From: Actinomadura oligospora ATCC 43269
GTDB lineage: Bacteria > Actinomycetota > Actinomycetes > Streptosporangiales > Streptosporangiaceae
NCBI RefSeq assembly: GCF_000518265.1
Contig: NZ_JADG01000009.1
Coordinates: 310,001 to 374,000, forward strand
Direction: 5' to 3'
DNA: 64,000 nt
Position numbers and translations under genes: made by a program
Notes under the pieces: model-generated
What the model was told of the DNA's origin: nothing
The model's database searches: none
What the model saw: only the letters and a program-made list of their open reading frames with translations
In this document: positions 16,853 through 23,953 of the stretch, one piece after another
Layout: each line of letters begins with the position of its first letter
How positions within the stretch are numbered: position 1 is the stretch's first letter

Positions 16853-17974
16853 ATGCGACGACTCCCCTGGGTGCTCACCACCGTCACCCTCTCCATCGCC
16901 GCCGCGGGCTGCGGCTCCTCCCCGGGACACAAGGGCGCCCTGTCGGGCGCCGCGTCCGGCGAGGGAACGGCCGCCGCGAGCCTCGGCAAGCTGCACTCCA
17001 CCGCGAGCAGCGCGTTCGTCCGCGCGGACGGCAAGGCCCTGCGTTTCAACGGGCCGAACGTCCAGCCGGTCTGGGACGCCGGGAACACCTCCACGTGGGG
17101 CCAGGCGACGTACACCTCCATCAAGGCCAAGGGCTTCACCGGCGTGCGGCTCGTCCTGTTCTGGGATGACTTCGAGCCACGCAAGGGCGCCTGGAACGAG
17201 ACGGCGTTCACGACCCTCTCCACCGCGCTCTCGCGGGCCAAGGCCGCTGGGCTGTACGTCGTGCTCGACTGCGTCCACCTGTACGGCCAGCCGGAGGGGC
17301 AGGGACGCGTCCCGTCCTGGGCGCGCAAGGCCGACGGCATGGGCGCGGTGGCGGCCAACGGGCTGCGCTTCCTCCAGCAGCTAGCGACCCGTTACGGCTC
17401 CAACCCCGCCCTCGCGGCGTACGACCCGGTGAACGAGCCCTACCGGTGGCCGGTGAACCACAGGACCGTCCTGGCCGACTACACCAAGATCGTCAACGCG
17501 ATCCGGGCCAGGGACGCCAGGACCAGCATCGCCATCGAGCCGACCTACGGCGACGCCAAGGTCCCGGTCAGCGCGTGGACCTCGTTCAAGCCCGCCAAGC
17601 GCACCAACCTCATGTGGTCGGTGCACGACTACTACACCGGCAACGCCGGGCAGGGCTTCGACGGACACGGCATCGGCGTCTCCCCCAACGCCTCGGACGG
17701 CAGGACCGGATACAAGGCCGCCAACAAGGCCAACCTCGCCAAGCACCTCCAGGTCCACATCGACATGGCCAAGCAGGTCAAGCTGCCGATCTGGATCGGC
17801 GAGTTCGGCATCGGCGCGAGCGCCACCGGCCACGACCAGTTCATCAAGGACAAGGTCGCGCTCTACAAGTCCAAGGGCCTGAGCTACTCCTGGTGGGAGT
17901 ACTCCGACGACGGCACCTTCTCCATGCTGACCCCCACCAACTCCTGGAAGCCCTGGACCACCCTCATCCCCTGA
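16853..17974 (+). CDS. GH5-family glycoside hydrolase, predicted lipoprotein
   Basis: 373 residues. The N-terminus MRRLPWVLTT... is a signal peptide ending in the lipobox IAAAGC, so Cys18 should be lipidated and the enzyme anchored outside the membrane. The catalytic domain has the acid/base Glu in YDPVNEPY and the nucleophile Glu in IWIGEFGIG, both GH5 landmarks, plus VHDYYT and WWEYSDDG. It should cleave a beta-glucan, beta-mannan or related glycan. The ATG at 16853 gives a better signal peptide than an in-frame TTG at 16835. Located 119 bp after the GT4 gene. Confidence 0.87.
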   Translation: MRRLPWVLTTVTLSIAAAGCGSSPGHKGALSGAASGEGTAAASLGKLHSTASSAFVRADGKALRFNGPNVQPVWDAGNTSTWGQATYTSIKAKGFTGVRLVLFWDDFEPRKGAWNETAFTTLSTALSRAKAAGLYVVLDCVHLYGQPEGQGRVPSWARKADGMGAVAANGLRFLQQLATRYGSNPALAAYDPVNEPYRWPVNHRTVLADYTKIVNAIRARDARTSIAIEPTYGDAKVPVSAWTSFKPAKRTNLMWSVHDYYTGNAGQGFDGHGIGVSPNASDGRTGYKAANKANLAKHLQVHIDMAKQVKLPIWIGEFGIGASATGHDQFIKDKVALYKSKGLSYSWWEYSDDGTFSMLTPTNSWKPWTTLIP

Positions 17975-18042
17975 CCCCGCACTCCCAACCCCCCAGCCGG
18001 AGCCGTCCGTCCCGAGGAGGTGTCCGAGCGGCCCGCTGCGGG

Positions 18043-19458
18043 TCAGTGGTGGAAGGACGGGTGGGTGGGGGCTCCGGTGGGGCCGGTGGAGAGGCGTTGC
18101 AGGCAGCGTTTCATGTCCTCGATCAGCAGGGAGGCCTCGTCGCGGCCGATGCCGTGGCGGACCAGGACGCGCTGGACGACGGTGTCGTCGCGGTCGGCGG
18201 GGAGGGGGTAGGACGGGACCTGCCAGCCTCGGACGCGCAGTTGCTCGGTCAGGTCGTACAGGGTGAAGCCGGTGTGGTCGGGTTTGAGTGTGTAGGAGAC
18301 GGCGGGGAGGGCGCCGCGGCCGTCGTAGAGGAGGTCGAAGGGGCCGAGGGCGGAGATCTGCTCGCCGAGCCAGCGGGCGGTGGCGGCGCAGGCCTCCTGG
18401 ACGCGGCGGTAGCCCTCGCGGCCCAGGCGCTGGAACAGGTAGTACTGGGCGACGACCTCGCCGCCGGGGCGGGAGAAGTTCAGGGCGAAGGTCGGCATGC
18501 TGCCACCCAGGTAGTCCACGGAGAAGACGAGGTCGTCGGGCAGGTGCTCGGCGTCGCGCCAGACCACCCAGCCCACGCCGAGCGGCGCGAGGCCGTACTT
18601 GTGGCCGGACGCGTTGATCGACACGACGCGGCCCACCCGGAAGTCCCACTCCAGGCCGGGATGCAGGAACGGGGCGACGAAGCCGCCGCTGGCGGCGTCG
18701 ACGTGGACGGGGACGTCCAGGCCGGTCGCGTCCTGGATGCGGTCGAGCTCGGCGGAGATCTCGGCGACGGGCTCGTAGTCGCAGGTGAAGGTGACGCCGA
18801 GGATGGCGACGACCCCGATGGTGTTCTCGTCGACGTGGTCGGCGAGCTGGTGCGGGCGCAGGCCGGTCGCGTCCTTCTCCAGGGGGACCTTGCGGAGCTC
18901 GACGTCGAAGTAGCGGGCGAACTTCTCCCAGCAGACCTGGATCGGCCCGCACACCAGGTTCGGCCGGTCGGCGGGCTTCCCCTCGCGCTCGCGGCGCTGC
19001 CGCCAGCGCCACTTCATCGCCAGGCCGCCGAGCATCGCCGCCTCGCTGGACCCGGTGGTGGAGCAGCCGATCGTGGTCGCCTCGGCGGGCGAGTTCCACA
19101 GGTCGGCCAGGATCCGGACGCAGCGGGCCTCGATCTCGGCGGTCTGCGGGTACTCGTCCTTGTCGATCATGTTCTTGGCGACGCAGTCGTCCATCAGGCG
19201 GCGGACCTCGTCCTCCGACCAGGTGGTGCAGAACGTCGCCAGGTTCTGGGACGCGTTGCCGTCCAGCTGCAGCTCGGCGCGGACCATCTCGAAGACGGCG
19301 CGCGGGTCGGTGATCCGCTCGGGCATCCGCCCCCGGGACAGCACGCCGTCGGACGACGGCTCGGCGAACAGGTCGTCCCAGGGGGTCGGCGCGTCCCGCC
19401 AGACGCCTGTGCCCGCTTTGACCTCGGTCGTGCCCTTCGCACTCCTGTGCAGCGCCAC
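18043..19458 (-). CDS. gadB: Glutamate decarboxylase (PLP-dependent)
   Basis: 471 residues, close to the 466 of E. coli GadB. The PLP-binding Lys sits in SINASGHKYGLAPLGVGW, and CSTTGSSEAAMLGGLAMKW (phosphate pocket) and VDAASGGFVAPF (ring-stacking and Asp) are diagnostic. It decarboxylates glutamate to GABA in the cytoplasm, using a proton, which supports acid tolerance or GABA metabolism. No antiporter gene (gadC) is next to it. It is convergent with the GH5 gene and 99 bp downstream of the MalY-type gene, which is on the same strand. Confidence 0.95.
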   Translation of the reverse strand: MALHRSAKGTTEVKAGTGVWRDAPTPWDDLFAEPSSDGVLSRGRMPERITDPRAVFEMVRAELQLDGNASQNLATFCTTWSEDEVRRLMDDCVAKNMIDKDEYPQTAEIEARCVRILADLWNSPAEATTIGCSTTGSSEAAMLGGLAMKWRWRQRREREGKPADRPNLVCGPIQVCWEKFARYFDVELRKVPLEKDATGLRPHQLADHVDENTIGVVAILGVTFTCDYEPVAEISAELDRIQDATGLDVPVHVDAASGGFVAPFLHPGLEWDFRVGRVVSINASGHKYGLAPLGVGWVVWRDAEHLPDDLVFSVDYLGGSMPTFALNFSRPGGEVVAQYYLFQRLGREGYRRVQEACAATARWLGEQISALGPFDLLYDGRGALPAVSYTLKPDHTGFTLYDLTEQLRVRGWQVPSYPLPADRDDTVVQRVLVRHGIGRDEASLLIEDMKRCLQRLSTGPTGAPTHPSFHH

Positions 19459-19557
19459 GCCGTCCTCCCGGCTCGAAGAAGCCCTCCAGGGAGGACGTTC
19501 CGGCGATGCGGTATCGCTAAAGCCCGGAGAGGTTCGCGGTTCGGTGAACTGCGGCGC

Positions 19558-20841
19558 TCAGGACGTCCGGGGCGCGAGGTCGCGGACGGTGGCCGCCATG
19601 CGCCGGACGGCCTCGGTGAGCAGGTCGGGACGCGTGGCGAAGTTGAAGCGGACGAAGCCCCGCCCGACCTGGTCGGGGTCGCCCTCGGGGGCGAATCTCG
19701 GGCCCGGCGTGAGGCCGACCCTGCCGTGGTCGAGGAAGAGCCGGGCGGGGTCCCCCGGCAGGCGCAGGGGGCGGCAGTCGATCCAGGTGAGGTAGCCCGC
19801 CTGGGGCAGGTGGTGCCGGGCGGCGGGCAGGTGCTCGTCGAGGAGCGCGGCGAGCAGGCGCCGGTTGCCGTCGAGGGCGGGGAGCAGCCCGTCCAGCCAG
19901 GGCTCGGCGTGGGCGAAGGCGGCCTCGGCGGCCAGGACCCCGAGGAGCCCGGCGCCCACCTCCACCTCGTCGTGGATCGCGGCGCCGACCGCCCGGGCGT
20001 CCGGGCCGGGGACGACCAGGGCGGCCTTCAGCCCGGCCAGGTTCCACGCCTTGGACGCCGAGTGGAGCGCGACCGAGCTCGCGGCGGCGGGGCTGTCGAG
20101 CGAGGGGAAGGGGACGTGCCGGGCCCCGGCGTGGACGAGCGGCGCGTGGATCTCGTCGCTGATCACCTGGACGCCGTGGCGGGTGGCGAGGTCGGCGACC
20201 GCCGTGAGGTCCTCCTCCGGGAACGCGACGCCCGTCGGGTTGTGGGGGTTGCACAGCAGGAAGGCGCGGACGCCCGAGGCGAAGTCGCGTTCCAGCCGGT
20301 CGAGGTCGAGGCGGTGTCCGTGGTCGCCGGCGGCCAGCGGGCTCGTGACGACGCGGCGTCCGATCCGGGGCAGCCAGGAGTAGTACGGCGGGTACCCCGG
20401 CGAGTGGAACAGGACGCGGTCGCCGGGCTCGGTGACGACCCGCAGGACCTCCGCGATCCCGACCATCACGTCCGGCACGAGCCGCATGGAGGCCGGGTCC
20501 GGCCGCCAGCCGAAGCGGCGGGCCGCGAAGTCGGCGAAGGTCTCGGGCAGGCGTCCGGTGGTGGCGTAGCCGGTGTCGCCCCGGGCGACCGCGCGGGCCA
20601 GCGCTTCGGCGACGGGCGCGGCGGGCGGGGTGTCGGTCTCGGCGATGTGCATCGGCAGGACGTCCGGCGGGAACTCGCGCCACTTGATGCTGTGGCGGGT
20701 CCTGAGCTCGTCGAGCGAGTAGGCCGTCAGCGGGGACGCCGCCGGGGTGTGAGGTGTCGCGGCCGAGGTGTGCCCGGAGGGTGCCGGGGTGTGCTCGGAC
20801 GCGGCCGGGGTGCGCGGGGGCGGCGGCGGGACGGGCGGCAT
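19558..20841 (-). CDS. MalY/PatB-type PLP enzyme (cystathionine beta-lyase-like) with repeat N-tail
   Basis: 427 residues. The core (from about residue 42) starts RHSIKWREFPPDVLPMHIAETD, matching the MalY/PatB opening, and has NPHNPTGVAF, SDEIHAPLV and the PLP Lys in HSASKAWNLAGLKAALV. Members cleave cystathionine or related C-S substrates, some also aminotransfer. The first ~38 residues are extra: a Pro run followed by four 7-residue repeats (consensus TPAxSxH). The ATG at 20841 is preferred over GTG at 20856 because GGAAAGG precedes it. It is divergent from the polyprenyl synthase gene at 21042. Confidence 0.87.
   Translation of the reverse strand: MPPVPPPPPRTPAASEHTPAPSGHTSAATPHTPAASPLTAYSLDELRTRHSIKWREFPPDVLPMHIAETDTPPAAPVAEALARAVARGDTGYATTGRLPETFADFAARRFGWRPDPASMRLVPDVMVGIAEVLRVVTEPGDRVLFHSPGYPPYYSWLPRIGRRVVTSPLAAGDHGHRLDLDRLERDFASGVRAFLLCNPHNPTGVAFPEEDLTAVADLATRHGVQVISDEIHAPLVHAGARHVPFPSLDSPAAASSVALHSASKAWNLAGLKAALVVPGPDARAVGAAIHDEVEVGAGLLGVLAAEAAFAHAEPWLDGLLPALDGNRRLLAALLDEHLPAARHHLPQAGYLTWIDCRPLRLPGDPARLFLDHGRVGLTPGPRFAPEGDPDQVGRGFVRFNFATRPDLLTEAVRRMAATVRDLAPRTS
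20728..20811 (-). repeat. Four in-frame 21-nt tandem repeats inside the MalY-type gene
   Basis: Residues 11-38 of the encoded protein form four 7-residue units with consensus TPAASxH, encoded by degenerate 21-nt repeats rich in GTGT. The units lie before the conserved enzyme core, so they form a low-complexity N-terminal tail. They may vary in number between strains by slippage. Confidence 0.75.
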
Positions 20842-21041
20842 GGCGGGCCTTTCCACGAAGGGACAGGGTTCGCAATTGCCACCATTTCACCCCTCGGGGC
20901 GTCCGGCCCGGGACGGCGCGGGCCGATCGGACGACGGAAAAGATCACTGGCAAAACGTTCCCGCGCGAGGGGCAAAAGCGGACGGGGCGCGCGCGGCGTT
21001 CGGCGAGACTGCGGGGCGACGTCCGTCCGTGAGGAGTCCGC

Positions 21042-22106
21042 ATGTCCGCCAGCGTTTCGAGTCCTCTCCCCCACGCGCCGTCCGCCCGGCCGTTGCTGGA
21101 GCGGTCCCGGGCGCTGGTCGAACCCGGGTACCGGGGAGCGGTGGACCTGCTGCCGTCGCCGGTCCGCCGGGTGATCGGGTACCACGCGGGATGGTGGGAC
21201 GTCGACGGGCGCGCCGCCGACGGCGGGGGCAAGGCGATCCGCCCGGCGCTGGTGCTGGCCGCCGCGTCCGCCCTCGGGACGGAGCCGTCGGAGGCGGCGG
21301 TGACGGCGGCGGGGGTCGCGGTCGAGATGGTCCACGACTTCTCGCTGCTGCACGACGACGTCATGGACCGGGACATGACGCGGCGGCACCGTCCGGCGGC
21401 CTGGACGGTGTTCGGGACGGGTCAGGCGATCGTCGCCGGGGACCTGCTACTGGCGACGGCGCTGGGCCACCTGCCCGGTCCCGCGGCCGGTGCCGTCCCG
21501 GCCCCGTTCGCGCGGGACGCCCGTGCCGTCCTGTCGGACGCCGTGGTCCGCCTGTGCGCCGGGCAGTCCCTGGACCTGCGGTTCGAGCGGCGCGCCCGGG
21601 TGACGCTGGACGAGTGCCTGAGGATGTCGGACGGCAAGACCGCCGCGCTGCTGGAGGCGTCCTGCCGCCTGGGCGCGCTGGCGGGCGGGGCCGACCCGCA
21701 GGCGGCGTCGTCCCTGGCGGCCTTCGGGCGCCACCTCGGCATCGCCTTCCAGCTGAAGGACGACCTGCTCGGCATCTGGGGCGACCCGGCCGTCACCGGG
21801 AAGCCCGCCGGGTCCGACCTGTCGTCCCGCAAGAAGAGCCTCCCGGTGGTCGCGGCCCTGCACTCGAAGAACACCGCCGCCGGTGAGCTGGCCGAGCTCT
21901 TCTCGGCGCCCGCCGAGCTGAGCGAGGGCGAGGTGGCCCGGGCCGCCCAGCTCGTCGAGCAGGCGGGCGGCCGCGCCTGGGCCGAGCTGGAGGCGCGCCG
22001 CCGCCTGACCGCCGCCTTCACCGCCCTCGACCACGCCGCGATCCCGGCCGAGCACCAGTCCGAACTCCGCGCCCTGGCCTCACTTCTCGCCGCCCGCGAC
22101 CGCTGA
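21042..22106 (+). CDS. Polyprenyl diphosphate synthase (trans-isoprenyl, GGPP/FPP type)
   Basis: 354 residues. KAIRPALVL (about 64-72) is the diphosphate-binding site; the first Asp-rich motif is LLHDDVMDRD (DDVMD at 105-109) and the second FQLKDDLLGIWGD (from 240). The Phe/His residues before the first motif (DFSLLH) allow medium chains; product length (C15-C25) cannot be set from sequence alone. It joins IPP to allylic diphosphates in the cytoplasm. GAGGAG lies before the ATG. No terpene cyclase, squalene or carotenoid gene adjoins it, so its role may be in menaquinone/polyprenol supply or in a pathway elsewhere. Confidence 0.92.
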   Translation: MSASVSSPLPHAPSARPLLERSRALVEPGYRGAVDLLPSPVRRVIGYHAGWWDVDGRAADGGGKAIRPALVLAAASALGTEPSEAAVTAAGVAVEMVHDFSLLHDDVMDRDMTRRHRPAAWTVFGTGQAIVAGDLLLATALGHLPGPAAGAVPAPFARDARAVLSDAVVRLCAGQSLDLRFERRARVTLDECLRMSDGKTAALLEASCRLGALAGGADPQAASSLAAFGRHLGIAFQLKDDLLGIWGDPAVTGKPAGSDLSSRKKSLPVVAALHSKNTAAGELAELFSAPAELSEGEVARAAQLVEQAGGRAWAELEARRRLTAAFTALDHAAIPAEHQSELRALASLLAARDR

Positions 22107-22156
22107 CCGTCCGCCCTTCTCGACAGGTGTCCCGGGCGATCCCTGGTCGCTCTCTC

Positions 22157-23089
22157 TCACACGTCGAGCAGCGGCAGGACGCGGGCGGCGAACCGGTCCA
22201 GGGCCGCCTGGTGGTCGTCGGCCGCCAGGCGGATGACGAGGTGCCGGGCTCCTGCCGCGATGTACCGGTTCAGCCAGGCGGCGGCGTCCGCCGGAGGACC
22301 GGCGCACATGGCCTGGATCTTCTCCACCACCTCCAGCGGGGCGTTGTAGTAGCGCTCGATGCTCGTGCGCAGGAGTTCGCGCGCGTGCCGCGGATCGTCG
22401 TCCAGGCAGAGGGTCGCGTACAGGGCCGCGGTGACCGGACGGGACGCCAGCCGGTGGACGTCGGCCCGCTCGCGGGCGTAGTCGGCGACGTCGGGCGGAT
22501 AGGGCAGCCAGCCGTCCCCCAGGCGGGCCACCCGCTGAAGGGAGGGCCCGCCGCCTCCCGCCAGCCAGATCGGCGGCCCTCCCGGACGGGCCGGAGCGGG
22601 CACGAGGGTGACGTCGCGGAAGTCGAAGTGGCGGCCGGTGAACGACACGTCCTTCCCGCTCCACAGCCGCCGCATCACCTCGATCGACTCCTCGAGGCGG
22701 CTGAAGCGGGTCCGGAAGGGGACGCCGACCGCGGCGAACTGCGCCTCGGTCGCGGGAGTCGGGAAGCCCGCGCCCATCCCGACGACCAGCCGTCCGCCCG
22801 CGAGCCGGTCCAGCGTGGCGAGCTGGTGCGCCACCAGGATCGGATGCCGGAGCGTGGGCAGCATCATCGCGGTGCCGAGCGTGAGCCGCGGCGCGGCCAC
22901 GGCGACGGCGGCCAGCAGGAGGAGCGGGTCGGCGCGTGGCCGCGTGAGGGGACTGTCCCCGGCCCAGACGGAGTCGAGCCCGAGGGCCTCGGCCTGCCGG
23001 GCGCGCTCGATCAGCGGGGCCAGGTCGTCGTCGCCGCCCGCGGCCCGGTCGCGGGTCGGCAAAAGGTATCCGATCTTCACCTCGGCCAT
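22157..23089 (-). CDS. LLM-class F420-dependent oxidoreductase (luciferase-like)
   Basis: 310 residues. The luciferase-like (beta/alpha)8 barrel is shown by EALGLDSVWAGDSPLTRPRA near the N-terminus, TLGTAMMLPTLRHPILVAHQ, LDRLAGGRLVVGMGAGFPT and the cofactor region GGPPIWLAGGG. In actinomycetes most LLM proteins with this pattern use F420 rather than FMN; the hydride acceptor is unknown. GAGGAGAGG precedes the ATG. It follows the alpha/beta hydrolase by 13 bp on the same strand and is very likely in its operon, suggesting paired action on one substrate. Confidence 0.88.
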   Translation of the reverse strand: MAEVKIGYLLPTRDRAAGGDDDLAPLIERARQAEALGLDSVWAGDSPLTRPRADPLLLLAAVAVAAPRLTLGTAMMLPTLRHPILVAHQLATLDRLAGGRLVVGMGAGFPTPATEAQFAAVGVPFRTRFSRLEESIEVMRRLWSGKDVSFTGRHFDFRDVTLVPAPARPGGPPIWLAGGGGPSLQRVARLGDGWLPYPPDVADYARERADVHRLASRPVTAALYATLCLDDDPRHARELLRTSIERYYNAPLEVVEKIQAMCAGPPADAAAWLNRYIAAGARHLVIRLAADDHQAALDRFAARVLPLLDV

Positions 23090-23102
23090 GTCGCACCTCT
23101 CC

Positions 23103-23822
23103 TCACGGGGTCTCGCTCACGGGGGCGGGACGGGATCCGGACGCGTCCCGCAGCAGGATGTCCGCCAGGGCGTCCGGCGCGGTGACCATGGCGTCGTGGC
23201 CGACGTCCAGGGTCGTGCCCGCCCAGCCGTGCTCCTCGGCGAACCGGACGAACGGCATCGGGCCGCCGGGCGTGCAGAGCACCGCGTGGCACGGGATCGC
23301 GTCGACGGCCCCGGACAGCCGGGTCGGCTCGGAGAACGTTCGCCGTGGGTGGGGCGTCATCCTGGACTCCAGCCACGCGACCTGGTCCGGCTCCGTCACG
23401 CCGATGCTGGCCGCGGGGGCGACCGGGACCAGGCCGTCGACGGTGACCGAGTCGACCCAGTCGCGGAAGAAGGCGGGGGCCAGGTCGTCCAGCGACTCCC
23501 CGTCCCGGCCCACCCAGGCGTCGACCAGGGTGAGGCGGGAGACGCGTTCCGGCGCGCGGTCGGCGGCCTCGCGCACGACGAGACCGGCGTAGCTGTGCCC
23601 GACGAGCACGACGTCCCGGAGGTCCTCGTACTTCAGCAGGCCGAGGAGGTCGTCCACGTGCGTGCGTAGACCGATCCCGGGCCCCGCCAGGTGGGCGCGC
23701 TCACCGAGGCCGGTCAGTGTCGGGGTGTGGACCTCGTGCCCGGCCTCCCGCAGTCGCGCGGCCACGCGGTTCCAGCACCAGCCGCCGTGCCAGGCTCCGT
23801 GAACCAGTACGTACGTCGTCAT
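23103..23822 (-). CDS. Alpha/beta hydrolase (EstC/methylesterase-like)
   Basis: 239 residues from an ATG at 23822. It starts MTTYVLVHGAWHGGWCW, with nucleophile Ser in VLVGHSYAGLVV, and base His in LDVGHDAMVTAPD near the C-terminus, a full triad of the plant MES/EstC-like group. First gene of an operon with the LLM oxidoreductase. An 8-bp-arm palindrome at 23912-23934 and a hairpin at 23852-23883 lie in its upstream region, so a TetR- or PadR-type repressor may control it; no such gene adjoins. Confidence 0.85.
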   Translation of the reverse strand: MTTYVLVHGAWHGGWCWNRVAARLREAGHEVHTPTLTGLGERAHLAGPGIGLRTHVDDLLGLLKYEDLRDVVLVGHSYAGLVVREAADRAPERVSRLTLVDAWVGRDGESLDDLAPAFFRDWVDSVTVDGLVPVAPAASIGVTEPDQVAWLESRMTPHPRRTFSEPTRLSGAVDAIPCHAVLCTPGGPMPFVRFAEEHGWAGTTLDVGHDAMVTAPDALADILLRDASGSRPAPVSETP

Positions 23823-23851
23823 CGCATGCCCTCGTTCGTGGCGAACGGCCT

Positions 23852-23883
23852 CACCACCGGCGAGCACGGGCTTGCCGGTGGTG
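23852..23883 (-). promoter_or_regulatory. Hairpin in leader of the hydrolase-LLM operon
   Basis: CACCACCGGC (23852-23861) and GCCGGTGGTG (23874-23883) form a perfect 10-bp stem with a 12-nt loop. It lies between the palindrome at 23912 and the hydrolase start at 23822, so it would be in the 5' untranslated RNA. It could be an attenuator or a stabilising structure. Confidence 0.45.
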
Positions 23884-23911
23884 TGGCCTTCGGAAAGATC
23901 GTTCAGGAGCG

Positions 23912-23934
23912 TACATACAGACGGCATGTATGTA
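23912..23934. promoter_or_regulatory. Perfect 8-bp-arm palindrome, candidate TetR/PadR operator
   Basis: TACATACA (23912-23919), a 7-nt spacer and TGTATGTA (23927-23934). The arms are perfect inverted repeats and AT-rich against GC-rich surroundings. Such symmetric sites are typical of TetR or PadR repressors. It sits 90 bp before the hydrolase gene (minus) and just after the stop of the GNAT/acyl-CoA synthetase gene, so it most likely controls the hydrolase-LLM operon. Confidence 0.65.
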
Positions 23935-23953
23935 AATGGGGCCCCCGGCGGGG

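Noticed and set aside
17446..21174. A 1242-codon open frame on the plus strand
   Set aside because: It runs across gadB, the MalY-type gene and the polyprenyl synthase in the wrong frame or strand; composition is repetitive Gly/Arg/Val and no domain is seen.
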